From the NCBI RefSeq assembly GCF_000686565.1, contig NZ_JMKW01000016.1, positions 1 to 48,443 on the forward strand: a stretch of DNA of 48,443 nucleotides, read 5' to 3'. This document shows positions 8,043-17,789 of the stretch, one piece after another; position 1 is the first letter of the stretch; the number at the start of each line of letters is the position of its first letter. Under the pieces are notes generated by a model that was given only the letters and a program-made list of their open reading frames with translations, was not told where the DNA came from and searched no databases. The position numbers and the translations under genes are program-made. Source of the DNA: Helicobacter bilis ATCC 51630. Lineage in GTDB: Bacteria; Campylobacterota; Campylobacteria; Campylobacterales; Helicobacteraceae.

Positions 8043-10016
8043 ATGGCAAAAGATTCCATGAATAATAAGGAAAGCACAGAAACTAAGGACAAAGGCACAA
8101 AAGAGATTCTAAAAAAAGAAAAAGTAGCACTAGATGAGTTAGGTAAGGATAAAAAAGACTTAAAATCCCCAAAAGATAAAAAGCAAGATTTTAAGCCTAA
8201 AGATTCTAAAATCAGTGATAAAAAGGCAAAAATTGTTGAAAAAAAGGCTTTACCAAAAACACTTGATTTTGATTTAAACGCACTTTTTAAAGATGAAGAA
8301 TCTTTAGAATCTTTCGCAAAAGAGCTTGATAAAAAACTGCAAAATTTTAATGATAACTATGCAGGTAAGCTATCTACACTAAAGACTGAAGAGTTTTCTA
8401 AAGCATTGCAAACTTATGATTCACTTAGTGAAGGCTTAGGCTCTATTATGACCTATGTCTTTTTAAAATTTGCCATAGATAGTAAGAAATACGGGGCATT
8501 ATATGCTGATTATGAAATGAAATGCAATGCTATGTATGCAAAGGTTATGTTCTTTGAGATTGAGTTTGCTGATTTAGATTCTACTAAAATGAATGATTTT
8601 ATAAAAGCAAATGAAAAATACGCCTTTTTCTTACAAACCATTGAAGCAAATAAAAAGTATAAGCTAAGCTTAAAAGAAGAGCAGATATTGCTGAATGTAT
8701 CGCCTGTTGGCGTTGATGCTTTCTCAAGATTATTTGATGAAAGTTTTGCAAATATGCGTTTTAAAGGCGTATTAAATGATGAAAAAATTGGCGAAGAAGA
8801 GATACTAGGATTCTTACATGTAAGGAATAGAAAGCTAAGAAAACTCGCGCAAAAAAACTTTACAAAAGGTTTGCGTAAAAACTCGCATTTATTAACTTAC
8901 ATTTTAAATATGGTGCGTAAAGATGTAGCTATAACGCAGAATCTAAGGGGCTATGAAAAGCCAGAATCTTTCCGCCATATTAGCAATCAAACGACACAAG
9001 AAAGCGTTGATAGCATGATTGATTGTGTCAATGCGAATATGAATCTCGTGCATGGATACTATCGCGTAAAATCCCAACTCTTAGGACATAAGCTTAAAGA
9101 TTATGATCGCTATGCACCATTAGGACTTACTAAGGAAAACTCTAAAAAAGCGGAAGTCGAGTTTCAAGACGCCTTGTATGATACATTAGAATCTTTTTAT
9201 AAATTTAGCCCAAGATTCTATGAGATTGCAAAAGAAGCTATCTTTAATGGCTGGATAGATTCTCACCCAAAACCCGCAAAAAGAGGCGGTGCATTTAGTC
9301 ATGGAAGTGTGCCAAGCGCCCACCCCTATGTTATGCTAAACTTCACAGGCAATAGACGCGATGCTTTCACAATCGCACATGAATTAGGACATGCAATCCA
9401 TCAGGAACTAAGCAAGATTCAAGGCACACTCAATCACGACACACCGCTTACAACCGCAGAGACTGCTTCAGTATTTGCTGAAATGCTTTTATTTGATAGC
9501 ATGAAAAAGACCTTAAAAGGCAGGGAATTGCTTGATATATATGCAGGTAAAATTGAAGATATTTTTTCAACTCTTTTTAGACAAATTGTAATGACAAATT
9601 TTGAAAGGGCAATCCATGAAAGAGAGGGAGAGCTAAAAAGTGAAGACTTTGATAGAATCTGGCTTGATGAAAATAAAAAAATGTTTGGGGATAGCGTGCA
9701 TTTGACAAAAAAATACGCAAAATGGTGGAGCTATATCCCGCATTTTATCCATTCGCCATTTTATTGTTATGCCTATTCCTATGGACAGCTTTTGGTTTTA
9801 GCCCTTTTTGGACTTTATAAAAGAAGTGAAGACAAAGAAAAGTTTATACAAACCTACATAGATTTCTTAAGTGCTGGTGGCAGTAAAAGCCCAAGAGATT
9901 TGATCCTTACCTTTGGATTTGATGTCAATGAAAGTGCATTTTGGGAAATCGGTATGAATGAAGTAAAAAATCTTTTAAGTGAATTTGAAGATTTACTCAA
10001 TAGCACGAGACTATAA
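8043..10016 (+). CDS. pepF: Oligoendopeptidase F, M3 family zinc metallopeptidase
   Basis: M3 peptidases cut short peptides in the cytoplasm. The zinc site HEXXH is seen in IAHELGHAIHQ (about residues 443-453). The more distal helix with the third ligand follows in TAETASVFAEML, and the C-terminal IHSPFYCYAYSYGQ segment is typical of PepF. Residues 1-72 are an unusual Lys/Asp/Glu-rich extension with almost no hydrophobic residues, so the family fold starts near TLDFDLNALF. I prefer the ATG at 8043 to the one at 8037 because AAAAGGG is seven bases from the former and one base from the latter. The next gene, serB, begins 18 bases after the stop and is probably co-transcribed. Confidence 0.9.
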   Translation: MAKDSMNNKESTETKDKGTKEILKKEKVALDELGKDKKDLKSPKDKKQDFKPKDSKISDKKAKIVEKKALPKTLDFDLNALFKDEESLESFAKELDKKLQNFNDNYAGKLSTLKTEEFSKALQTYDSLSEGLGSIMTYVFLKFAIDSKKYGALYADYEMKCNAMYAKVMFFEIEFADLDSTKMNDFIKANEKYAFFLQTIEANKKYKLSLKEEQILLNVSPVGVDAFSRLFDESFANMRFKGVLNDEKIGEEEILGFLHVRNRKLRKLAQKNFTKGLRKNSHLLTYILNMVRKDVAITQNLRGYEKPESFRHISNQTTQESVDSMIDCVNANMNLVHGYYRVKSQLLGHKLKDYDRYAPLGLTKENSKKAEVEFQDALYDTLESFYKFSPRFYEIAKEAIFNGWIDSHPKPAKRGGAFSHGSVPSAHPYVMLNFTGNRRDAFTIAHELGHAIHQELSKIQGTLNHDTPLTTAETASVFAEMLLFDSMKKTLKGRELLDIYAGKIEDIFSTLFRQIVMTNFERAIHEREGELKSEDFDRIWLDENKKMFGDSVHLTKKYAKWWSYIPHFIHSPFYCYAYSYGQLLVLALFGLYKRSEDKEKFIQTYIDFLSAGGSKSPRDLILTFGFDVNESAFWEIGMNEVKNLLSEFEDLLNSTRL

Positions 10017-10034
10017 CATATAAGGGAGAGTATT

Positions 10035-10658
10035 ATGCTTGTTGTTTTTGATTTTGATTCAACGCTTATGGATGGCGAGAGTATTGACATTTTTGCAAAG
10101 CGATACAAGGTAGAATCTGCTGTTGCTTATATCACTAGAGAAGCTATGGAGGGTAGACTTGACTTTTTTGAAAGTCTGTTAAAACGAGTGGCACTTTTAG
10201 AGAATATGCCTTTAAGTTTGGTGCAAGAGAGTGTAGAAAAGGATTTTCATCTCATGTGCGGGGCTGTTGAATGTGTAAAAGAGCTAAGAAAAAGGGGGCA
10301 TATTGTTGTTTGCTTTAGCGGTGGATTTCGCATTGTTACAGAATATTTCAAACCGATTTTAGGACTAAATGCTACTTTTAGCAATATCTTGCACCATAAA
10401 GATTCTAAGCTTACAGGAAGAGTTGGCGGGGATATGATGTTTGCAGATTCTAAGGGCAATATGTTGCAGAACTTGCAAGGTGTTTTAGGCTTAACTTCTA
10501 AAGATTGTGCGGTCATTGGTGATGGTGCAAATGACTTATCTATGTTTGCCTATGCTGATACAAAGATTGCATTCTGTGCAAAAGATATATTAAAAAAGAG
10601 TGCTACACATTGCATTGACACAAAAGATTTAAGAGAAGTGCTAGAGATTATAGACTAG
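10035..10658 (+). CDS. serB: Phosphoserine phosphatase (HAD superfamily)
   Basis: It catalyses the last step of serine synthesis, removing phosphate from O-phosphoserine. The 207-residue protein has HAD motif I as FDFDSTLMDGE (nucleophile D6, acid D8), motif II as VCFSGGF, a conserved lysine in the KDSK region and motif III as GDGANDLSM. The length matches the short, ACT-less SerB of Campylobacterota. AAGGGAGAG precedes the ATG. A related HAD phosphatase remains possible, but the motif spacing and the MDGES start fit SerB well. Confidence 0.88.
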   Translation: MLVVFDFDSTLMDGESIDIFAKRYKVESAVAYITREAMEGRLDFFESLLKRVALLENMPLSLVQESVEKDFHLMCGAVECVKELRKRGHIVVCFSGGFRIVTEYFKPILGLNATFSNILHHKDSKLTGRVGGDMMFADSKGNMLQNLQGVLGLTSKDCAVIGDGANDLSMFAYADTKIAFCAKDILKKSATHCIDTKDLREVLEIID

Positions 10659-10730
10659 ATTCTATCCTGCATTTCTAGTAACTTGTGATGCTTAAATGGT
10701 TATGCTTGTAGAATCTGGAGTAAGCCATCT

Positions 10731-10750
10731 ATTCTGCTTAAACGCAGAAT
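10731..10750. terminator. Hairpin between convergent serB and rplS
   Basis: A perfect 7-base-pair stem, ATTCTGC/GCAGAAT, with a six-base loop lies in the 107-base gap between two convergent genes. Neither side has a strong T run, so it may be a stabilising or partial terminator. Confidence 0.45.
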
Positions 10751-10765
10751 GATAATGCGTGTTAC

Positions 10766-11143
10766 TTATGCTTCTTTTTTATTCAACTCTTTTCTTAATT
10801 CCTTAATTCTTGCAGCTTTACCTCTTCTGTTACGCAAATAATAAAGTTTTGCACGGCGGACTCGCCCAATACGCAACACTTCTATTTTCTCTAAGCTATC
10901 GCTATAAAGTGGAAAAATCTTTTCAACACCTATATTGTTAGCACCCATTTTACGCACAGTAAAAGTCCTATCCACGCCATTACCGCGTATAGCTATACAG
11001 ACACCCTCAAAGTTTTGCACTCTTGTTTTATCACCCTCTTTTATCTTAATCCCAACACGCAGAGTATCACCTGCTTTAAATTGTGGCACAGACTTATTCT
11101 CAAGTTGTGCTTTTTCAAATTGCTCGATATATCGATTTTTCAT
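10766..11143 (-). CDS. rplS: 50S ribosomal protein L19
   Basis: L19 sits at the 30S-50S interface. The 125-residue protein shows the family pattern: [20 protein letters not shown], then [14 protein letters not shown], then [38 protein letters not shown], split here only by normal family spacing. A Lys-rich tail ends the chain. An AGGAAAT site precedes the ATG. It follows trmD by 11 bases, the conserved trmD-rplS order of bacterial ribosomal operons. Confidence 0.97.
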   Translation of the reverse strand: MKNRYIEQFEKAQLENKSVPQFKAGDTLRVGIKIKEGDKTRVQNFEGVCIAIRGNGVDRTFTVRKMGANNIGVEKIFPLYSDSLEKIEVLRIGRVRRAKLYYLRNRRGKAARIKELRKELNKKEA

Positions 11144-11154
11144 GATTTCCTCAC

Positions 11155-11832
11155 TTATGATGTTAATAAATCCGGTCTAAAATATTGCGTTTTCATCTTA
11201 GACATGGTAAGTTTTAAATCGCTGATTATAGCGTGATTTCCATTTAAATATGCTGAAGTTGGTAAATTTTCTTTATTTTTTTCAGAAAACTGCTTTGATT
11301 TTGTGAAATTTGGTGCTTCAAGTAAGCCAGATTCAAAACTTTCACCTTGTAAAGACAGCTCATTGCCAAGCACACCATGTATGTGCCTAGCAATAGAATC
11401 TGCCATACACAATGCCCCTAACTCGCCACCACTTAAGATAAAATCACCTATGCTAAAAATCTCTGTCGCATACAATTCAATACTTCGCTCATCAAAGCCT
11501 TCATATCGCCCACACACAAAGCTAATATGGCTATATTTGCTAAGGCGGACAGAATCTTTATGGCTAAATTTCGCACCACAAGGGCTAAGAAATATAATGC
11601 GTGAATCTCTTGCCTGTTGCAAAGCACAATCAAGCACAAATGGATCAAGCAGCATGCCCGCTCCACCGCCAATAAGGGCATTATCCACTTTTTTATGCTT
11701 ATTGGAAGCATAATCGCGGATATTTATACATTCTACTTCAATCTTTTTATTATGTATAGCATTTCGCATAATGCTATGCCCAAAATAAGGCATAATTAAA
11801 TCTGGAAAAAGAGTAAAAAAACTAAAACGCAT
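11155..11832 (-). CDS. trmD: tRNA (guanine-N1)-methyltransferase
   Basis: TrmD methylates G37 of tRNAs that read codons starting with C and prevents frameshifting. It is a SPOUT knot enzyme. The 225-residue protein has the start [13 protein letters not shown], the [10 protein letters not shown] loop, the knot region [11 protein letters not shown] and the [23 protein letters not shown] segment that binds S-adenosylmethionine. Its start overlaps the end of the porin gene by 11 bases. The usual upstream partners rpsP and rimM are absent, so the common rpsP-rimM-trmD-rplS operon is broken here. Confidence 0.96.
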   Translation of the reverse strand: MRFSFFTLFPDLIMPYFGHSIMRNAIHNKKIEVECINIRDYASNKHKKVDNALIGGGAGMLLDPFVLDCALQQARDSRIIFLSPCGAKFSHKDSVRLSKYSHISFVCGRYEGFDERSIELYATEIFSIGDFILSGGELGALCMADSIARHIHGVLGNELSLQGESFESGLLEAPNFTKSKQFSEKNKENLPTSAYLNGNHAIISDLKLTMSKMKTQYFRPDLLTS

Positions 11833-13147
11833 AGGTTACAGATGACATAAGATAACTTCTATCAAGGACATGACGACCGCTAATTGTAATATCAGAATCA
11901 TTCCACGCATCATTTTGCATGATATGTGTGTAATAGTTAGCAATTAAGCCTAAACTTACAGAATCTATAATCTGCCAATCGACAATAAATTTCAATGAAT
12001 ACTCTGTCGCACTCGGGGCAGTGGTATATCGCCCATCAAGTCCAAAAGACAGAGATTCTACAAATTTTGCTAATTTTTCATATCTAGCCTCTGTGAAAAG
12101 CAATACACTAAGGGCATCAGGGGCAACAGAAGCATTAAGCGATCTGCCTGTGCCATACACACTATTATCCCAAATATCTATGCCGATAGGATTACCAAAC
12201 ATACCCATTCTAGCATTTGCATTGCCTATATTTTTATAGACTCCAAGTGCGATTTTATAAGTATCATAAATATCAATATCTTGTCTCATAAGAATGCTTG
12301 AAGTAAAGCCGGTGGGATCTTTAAAGTCAGCAAAAAAGTGATTACCTATATCAAGAATGCTTTTACTATGTATAGGGAAAAGTGCGACTAGCTTTGTAGT
12401 ATAGCTAATACTCTCTTTATCGCCAAAACTAGCACTCACACTAAGCCCCGGTGCGACATACTCTTTTGCACCATAATACACATAAGCCTTTGCGTCTAAA
12501 AAGTCGTTATTATAGCCGACTTCAGCATTTAAGATTCCATAAGTAGAATAGGTCGTGCTAAAATCTGTAAGCCAACCATTACCTACAAGTGCCACTGTGC
12601 TTGAGCCAAAAAGCTTGACATGAAAGTTATCCGCAAATTTATATACTGCGTTTATACCCTCAGCATAGCTATCAAACCAATCATCATCTTCTTGCTCAAA
12701 TCTCCCTACTTTAATATTTAGAGAATCTGTTTGATAGTGTATATAAGCATTATGTACGAACGCATTATGGGTATTGTCTGCTGTTGCATCTTTGTCATTG
12801 AGATAGCCCGGATATGCCCCCACATAGTTATATCCTAATCCTTTTGTAGAATCATAAGTAAGCCCAGCGGCAACCGCTCCAATCATAATTTGAAAATCAT
12901 TATATTTATACCCCACGCCTAATTGCCCTAACGCATAGCCATAGCTATTATTTGGCAGTGCTTGTTTCGTGCTAAATGCAGTCTTATTAAACACTTCTAA
13001 ACCACCATGTAAAAATACGCCATTTTCTTGCTCTATTGTAGATTCTGTGTCTTTATGCTCTTGCTCCATGATTGCAATCTCATTCTGCCTTGCATACAGC
13101 ATAGAAAGGCTGAATGCAGAAAATATGAGAATCTTATGTAATCGCAT
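11822..13147 (-). CDS. Helicobacter outer-membrane porin-like protein
   Basis: From the ATG at 13147 (AAGGAG seven bases upstream, preferred to the longer frame opening at 13183) the product is about 441 residues. It has a signal peptide (MRLHKILIFSAF to LYA), a short Glu-rich mature N-terminus and then repeated amphipathic beta strands up to the terminal aromatic strand SSVTYAF. Blocks such as HNAYIHYQTDSLNIKVGRFE and GKAF-like strands resemble the Opr/Hof porins of Campylobacterota. It probably lets small solutes pass the outer membrane; the substrate is unknown. Its 3' end overlaps trmD by 11 bases, so a surface porin leads a tRNA-modification and ribosomal-protein unit. Confidence 0.78.
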   Translation of the reverse strand: MRLHKILIFSAFSLSMLYARQNEIAIMEQEHKDTESTIEQENGVFLHGGLEVFNKTAFSTKQALPNNSYGYALGQLGVGYKYNDFQIMIGAVAAGLTYDSTKGLGYNYVGAYPGYLNDKDATADNTHNAFVHNAYIHYQTDSLNIKVGRFEQEDDDWFDSYAEGINAVYKFADNFHVKLFGSSTVALVGNGWLTDFSTTYSTYGILNAEVGYNNDFLDAKAYVYYGAKEYVAPGLSVSASFGDKESISYTTKLVALFPIHSKSILDIGNHFFADFKDPTGFTSSILMRQDIDIYDTYKIALGVYKNIGNANARMGMFGNPIGIDIWDNSVYGTGRSLNASVAPDALSVLLFTEARYEKLAKFVESLSFGLDGRYTTAPSATEYSLKFIVDWQIIDSVSLGLIANYYTHIMQNDAWNDSDITISGRHVLDRSYLMSSVTYAF

Positions 13148-13200
13148 GATAACTCCTTGTGCTATTTTGTCCCAATAAGACATTGTGAAAAATAATGAAA

Positions 13201-13206
13201 ATTATA
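13201..13206 (-). promoter_or_regulatory. Candidate -10 element for the porin-trmD-rplS unit
   Basis: On the minus strand a TATAAT lies 54 bases before the porin ATG; it is read as ATTATA on the plus strand. Confidence 0.4.
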
Positions 13207-13384
13207 TGATATTTATGTTTGTTTTTGTAGATATTTTTGTATGTGATTCTATAAATATTTTATGTTTTTAGCATGTATTTTGGTGTAAAAATACATTTCA
13301 ATGCCACATATAACAAAGGATAAATTAAGTATCCCGGAATCAAAGCAAGAAAATTAACGCCCTAAGAGTTAGTTGTAGCAATAA

Positions 13385-13435
13385 TTTACAAATATTTTAC
13401 AATCTAGTTGTGCGATTTTACATACGTTTTTTACA
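13385..13435 (+). promoter_or_regulatory. Four TTTACA direct repeats upstream of pstA
   Basis: TTTACA occurs at 13385, 13396, 13417 and 13430, spaced 11, 21 and 13 bases apart, and ends 41 bases before the pstA start. Direct hexamers at helical phase are typical of sites for PhoB/OmpR-family regulators. The role is inferred from spacing and position; the sequence is not a canonical pho box. Confidence 0.4.
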
Positions 13436-13475
13436 CTTTCAAGCAAATTTTCTAAATGATTAATAAGGGATAAAG

Positions 13476-14294
13476 ATGAGAAGAGATGGGCTATCTAGTC
13501 TATTATTTTGGTGTATGCGACTATCTATTTTTAGCACACTTGCTATATTTTGTATTTTAATTGGTTTTATTTTTATAAAAGGTGTTGTCTATCTCACACC
13601 AAGCCTTTTTGAATGGGAATATAATAGTGAAAATGTCTCTATGATGCCAGCTATTATAAATACCATTAATATGATACTTTTCTCCCTTGCTATTGCCATG
13701 CCTTTTGGAATCTTTGGGGCGATTTTTCTCACAGAATATAGTAGTAGTAAAAATAAACTCATTGCAGTCATTACAACCGCAGCTGAAACCCTTGTAGGTA
13801 TCCCATCAATCGTATATGGGCTTTTTGGCTTCCTTGCATTTGTTGTATTTTTTCAATTAAAGTTTAGCTTTTTAGCAGGTAGCCTTACCATTACTATTAT
13901 GATTTTACCCGTGATTTTGCGTAGCGCACAAGAGGCATTAAAGTCTGTGCCTTTAATGTATAGAGAGGCAAGTTTTGCACTTGGGGCAGGAAAGCTTAGA
14001 ACTATTTTTGCGATTATTTTACCTGCTGCTACACCCGGAATCTTAGCAGGAATAATCCTTAGCATTGGTAAGATTGTAGGGGAGAGTGCCGCATTGCTTT
14101 ATACCTTTGGTGGATTTGCTCAAGTTTCTGGACTATTTGATTCTGGCAGGACTCTTAGTATGCACATGTATCTTATATCAAATGAGGGGCATCATATCAA
14201 TGAAGCATATAGCACGGCAATGATTCTCATTGTGATTGTGCTAATCATCAATCTTTTATCAAACTACATAGCAAAAACTCTCACAAAGGCATAA
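13476..14294 (+). CDS. pstA: Phosphate ABC transporter permease PstA
   Basis: The 272-residue inner-membrane protein has about six transmembrane segments and the binding-protein-dependent permease domain. Family marks include [28 protein letters not shown] and the coupling loop [21 protein letters not shown], the EAA region that docks on PstB, followed by the [13 protein letters not shown] segment. It would form the phosphate channel with PstC. Neither pstC nor pstS is beside it: upstream is 290 bases of AT-rich non-coding DNA. AAGGGAT precedes the ATG. pstB starts one base after the stop. PstC is the less likely alternative. Confidence 0.86.
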   Translation: MRRDGLSSLLFWCMRLSIFSTLAIFCILIGFIFIKGVVYLTPSLFEWEYNSENVSMMPAIINTINMILFSLAIAMPFGIFGAIFLTEYSSSKNKLIAVITTAAETLVGIPSIVYGLFGFLAFVVFFQLKFSFLAGSLTITIMILPVILRSAQEALKSVPLMYREASFALGAGKLRTIFAIILPAATPGILAGIILSIGKIVGESAALLYTFGGFAQVSGLFDSGRTLSMHMYLISNEGHHINEAYSTAMILIVIVLIINLLSNYIAKTLTKA

Positions 14295-14295
14295 A

Positions 14296-15054
14296 ATGGA
14301 TAAAAAAGTATGTTTTAGTATTAAGGATATGAATCTTTACTATAATGATTTTCATGCGTTAAAAAATATTAATATGCAGATTCTAAAAGGCAAAGTAACT
14401 GCCTTTATCGGTCCTAGTGGTTGTGGTAAATCCACTTTTCTAAAAAGCCTTAATCGTATGAATGACTTAGTAGAAGGCTGTAAAATTAAAGGTAAGATTC
14501 TATTAGATGAAGTTAATATCTATAAAAAATATGATGTAAATATATTGCGTAAAAAGGTTGGCATGGTCTTTCAAAAGCCTAATCCATTCCCTATGAGTAT
14601 TTATGATAACATGGTATTTGGTCCAAAAACACATGGGATAAAGCATAAGGATAAGCTTGATTCTATCGTAGAAGAATGCTTAAAAGATGTTGGCTTATGG
14701 GGAGATCTTAAAGACAGGTTAAAGCAATCTGCCCTAAGCCTTAGTGGCGGACAGCAACAAAGGCTATGTATCGCAAGGACATTAGCTGTAAATCCTGAAG
14801 TAATCCTAATGGACGAACCCACAAGTGCGCTTGATCCTATCTCAACACTAAAGATAGAAGAACTCATTAATAAACTCAAAAAAGAATATACGATTATTAT
14901 CGTTACACACAATATGCAGCAAGCTATGCGTATATCTGATAAAACTGCTTTCTTTTTACTTGGTGAAGTGATAGAATTTGATGACACTGAAAAGATCTTT
15001 TCAAAACCAAAGGATAAAAAGACACAAGATTATATCGCAGGAAGATTTGGGTGA
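14296..15054 (+). CDS. pstB: Phosphate ABC transporter ATP-binding protein PstB
   Basis: The 252-residue cytosolic ATPase drives phosphate import. It has Walker [10 protein letters not shown] (39-47), the Q-loop [14 protein letters not shown] that is diagnostic of PstB, signature [10 protein letters not shown], Walker [13 protein letters not shown] and the switch histidine in THNM. Length and motifs are those of a normal PstB. It is translated directly after pstA. The pair lacks phoU, pstS and pstC in the neighbourhood. Confidence 0.95.
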   Translation: MDKKVCFSIKDMNLYYNDFHALKNINMQILKGKVTAFIGPSGCGKSTFLKSLNRMNDLVEGCKIKGKILLDEVNIYKKYDVNILRKKVGMVFQKPNPFPMSIYDNMVFGPKTHGIKHKDKLDSIVEECLKDVGLWGDLKDRLKQSALSLSGGQQQRLCIARTLAVNPEVILMDEPTSALDPISTLKIEELINKLKKEYTIIIVTHNMQQAMRISDKTAFFLLGEVIEFDDTEKIFSKPKDKKTQDYIAGRFG

Positions 15055-15297
15055 TTTTTATTCCATTGCATTTAGATTCTGTTTTTGAAATGAGTGTAGG
15101 CGTTTTCTCATTGTATAGCAAGATTTAGACAATCTTTTTCAATCTTAGATTCCCACAAGCAATTTGTAATTATGTGGTGTTTGTGGGGTTGCTGTAGATT
15201 TTGCCATTTACTTAATTTATATTTTTGTTACACCTGTCTTTAGTGAATCTTTTGTTTGCAAATCTTTTATAGCATAACCGATTTATAGAATCTTTAT

Positions 15298-17025
15298 TTA
15301 CAAAATCCCAAGCAAAGATTCTAAGATATTTGCGCTGCTATATTCTGTCTTTATGAGTCCATCTCGCTTTATTAATTCTAACTTATTTTTAGCAAGTCTC
15401 TTGCCTACAATTAAGGCATATTCAAAGCCGATTAACTCAAAATCAGCGATTTTACTTCCAAATCTCTCATTCCTATCATCAAGTATGACTTCAATGCCCT
15501 TCTCTTGTAGTTGTGTGTAAAGATTTGTAGCAAAAAGCACTTCATTTTCATTTTTCATATTTGAGATGATAATATCAATCTTAAAAGGCGATACATCTCC
15601 CCACACACAGCCTTTTTCATCTGCCTTTTGCTCTAAAATCGCTGATATTAGTCTGCTTACACCAAGCCCATAGCAACCCATAGTAAAAGGCATACTAGAG
15701 CCATTTGAAAGAAGAAAATTAGCCTGCATAGGCTTTGAATACTTATCCTCTAGTTTAAAAATATGTCCTACTTCAATGCCCTTACTATAACGCAAAGTCC
15801 CACCGCATTTAGCACAAGAATCACCCTCTTGCACAGCGACTAAATCGCGATAATATAAATCATCAAATTCCTCCAATTGCACACCAACATAATGATAACC
15901 ATGCTCATTTGCCCCACATATCAAATCCTCTCCATTCTCTAATTCCTTATCAAACACAATAAAACGAGAATTTGTCAAAGTACGCAAATGTATAGGACCA
16001 ATAGAGCCTTGTGGCAACTTATAAGATTCTAAAAATGCCGTATCCGCATCGGCTATATCAAGCACAGAGGTATCGATTGCCTGAAGTGCATTTAATGCTT
16101 TAGTATCCTCTAGCATATCCTTACCACGCATAAAAAATATAGCAATATCAACGCTATCTTTAAAAATCACTTTTTTTACAACCGCTTTTATAAGGTAGAA
16201 TGGATTGACTTTAAAAAACTTGCTTAAATCATCGATAGTTTTTACATTTGGCGTTTCAAATTTATGATAATTGCTTGTAGCTTGTGGGGCAATCTCATCG
16301 CATGTTTTTGGCTTACGCACCGCTGCTTCAATATTTGAAGCATAATCACATTTGGCACAAGTTACAATCGTGTCTTCACCGCATTCAGCAAGCACCATAA
16401 ACTCACGACTACCACTCCCGCCAATCGCACCAGAATCTGCCTCAACAATGCGAAAATCAAGTCCCAAACGCCTAAAGATTCTCACATAAGTATCACGCAT
16501 ATTCACAAACTCTTTATTCAGAGATTCTAAAGAATCATGAAAACTATACGCATCCTTCATAACAAACTCTCTAGCGCGTAAAAGCCCAAATCTAGGTCGC
16601 AATTCATCTCGAAATTTCAAGTGGATTTGATAGAGATTAAGCGGCAGTTGCTTATAGCTTTTGATATAGGTTTTTGCTATCTCTGTTACGCATTCTTCAT
16701 GTGTTGGACCAAGCACAAAAGACGCCCCTTTTTTATCGGTAAAAAGGGCTAATTCGCTATATTTTTCATATCTTCCGCTTTGCTCCCAAAGGCTTGTTGG
16801 CGTTAGAAATCCCATAGTGATTTCATTTGCCCCGGCTCTATTCATCTCTTCTCTTACTATGGTTTTGATTTTATCCATTACAATTTGTGCTAATGGCAAA
16901 AAGTTGTAAATACCACTACCTATTTGGTGAATGTAGCCTGCCCTAAGCAAATAGATATGACTTTTTAGCACTGCATCCTTTGGTGCTTCTTTAAGTGTTG
17001 GTGCAAAGAAAGTTGAAAAACGCAT
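15298..17025 (-). CDS. proS: Prolyl-tRNA synthetase
   Basis: A class II aminoacyl-tRNA synthetase that charges tRNA-Pro. The 575-residue bacterial-type enzyme starts MRFSTFFAPTLKEAP. Motif 1 lies around GSGIYNFLPLAQIV, motif 2 around LRPRFGLLRAREFVMKDAYSFH, the editing-domain insertion (about 225-385) between motifs 2 and 3, motif 3 as FTMGCYGLGVSRLISAILEQ and an anticodon-binding domain at the end. CxxC pairs lie near residues 222-225 and 412-415. AAGGAAAA precedes the ATG. It is convergent with pstB and downstream of ogt. Confidence 0.97.
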   Translation of the reverse strand: MRFSTFFAPTLKEAPKDAVLKSHIYLLRAGYIHQIGSGIYNFLPLAQIVMDKIKTIVREEMNRAGANEITMGFLTPTSLWEQSGRYEKYSELALFTDKKGASFVLGPTHEECVTEIAKTYIKSYKQLPLNLYQIHLKFRDELRPRFGLLRAREFVMKDAYSFHDSLESLNKEFVNMRDTYVRIFRRLGLDFRIVEADSGAIGGSGSREFMVLAECGEDTIVTCAKCDYASNIEAAVRKPKTCDEIAPQATSNYHKFETPNVKTIDDLSKFFKVNPFYLIKAVVKKVIFKDSVDIAIFFMRGKDMLEDTKALNALQAIDTSVLDIADADTAFLESYKLPQGSIGPIHLRTLTNSRFIVFDKELENGEDLICGANEHGYHYVGVQLEEFDDLYYRDLVAVQEGDSCAKCGGTLRYSKGIEVGHIFKLEDKYSKPMQANFLLSNGSSMPFTMGCYGLGVSRLISAILEQKADEKGCVWGDVSPFKIDIIISNMKNENEVLFATNLYTQLQEKGIEVILDDRNERFGSKIADFELIGFEYALIVGKRLAKNKLELIKRDGLIKTEYSSANILESLLGIL

Positions 17026-17097
17026 GATTTTCCTTTTTTATGAGTGATGGCTATAAATTCTGTATAAATATCTTACAGAATCTTGCATATTACACAA

Positions 17098-17120
17098 TCA
17101 AAGAGCGCAAGTCTCTTTGA
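17098..17120. terminator. Hairpin between ogt and proS
   Basis: A perfect 8-base-pair stem, TCAAAGAG/CTCTTTGA, with a seven-base loop lies downstream of ogt on the minus strand and upstream of proS. No long T run follows, so it could be a weak terminator or an RNA processing or stability element. Confidence 0.4.
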
Positions 17121-17214
17121 GCCTAAAAGTGCTTATTATAGCCTAAGTTGTTGAAGATTAGATTCTAAATGTTTGGTATATATGCAAACAATAGGCATTA
17201 AATATCCTCCCTGC

Positions 17215-17736
17215 TTAAATTGTAATTTTTACCCCTGTTTCAAGCATAAGCAAATGTTTCTTAATATCAAGTCCTGCACGATAACCGCCCATATTTCCAT
17301 TACTATTTATAACGCGATGACAAGGGATAAAAAACAATATTGGATTCTTTTTACATGCACTACCGACAGAACGCATAGCATTTGGCTTTCCAATCTCTTT
17401 AGCAATATCTTTGTAACTCCTTGTTTCACCATAGGGAATGCGTAAGAGTGCATTCCACACATCTTGTTGAAATGTGCTTCCATGTAGAAACAATTGTAAT
17501 GAAATATTACTTTTGTGCTGCATATCAAGTGGAATCTTGCCTGATAGATAAAGTGTTAAAGCCTTGATTGTTTGTTTGCTTATAGAATTTTCTTTTAAAT
17601 TCTTATATGTTTCAATGCTGTGTAGCGGTTTTGCGTCTTTAGCAAAAAGCTCTATATTCATAATCCTATCTTTATATATCATAATGCCTATATCGCCAAT
17701 TAAGCTTTTATATAGTCCGCCATAGTGATTTAGCAT
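17215..17736 (-). CDS. ogt: Methylated-DNA-[protein]-cysteine S-methyltransferase
   Basis: This suicidal DNA-repair protein takes the alkyl group from O6-methylguanine onto its own cysteine. The 173-residue protein carries the active site IPCHRVI (C139) and the DNA-recognition helix IPYGETRSYKDIAKEIG with NAMRSVGSACKKNP before it, all standard for Ogt/AdaB. The N-terminal ribonuclease-like domain (1-80) is divergent. AAAGGACAG precedes the ATG. It is divergent from murI and followed by proS. Confidence 0.93.
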   Translation of the reverse strand: MLNHYGGLYKSLIGDIGIMIYKDRIMNIELFAKDAKPLHSIETYKNLKENSISKQTIKALTLYLSGKIPLDMQHKSNISLQLFLHGSTFQQDVWNALLRIPYGETRSYKDIAKEIGKPNAMRSVGSACKKNPILFFIPCHRVINSNGNMGGYRAGLDIKKHLLMLETGVKITI

Positions 17737-17753
17737 ACTCTGTCCTTTTACGC

Positions 17754-17759
17754 TACAAT
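17754..17759 (+). promoter_or_regulatory. Candidate -10 element for murI
   Basis: TACAAT lies 31 bases before the murI ATG in the short divergent gap with ogt. Confidence 0.35.
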
Positions 17760-17789
17760 TACATTTTAGATTCTAAATATAGGTAATAT

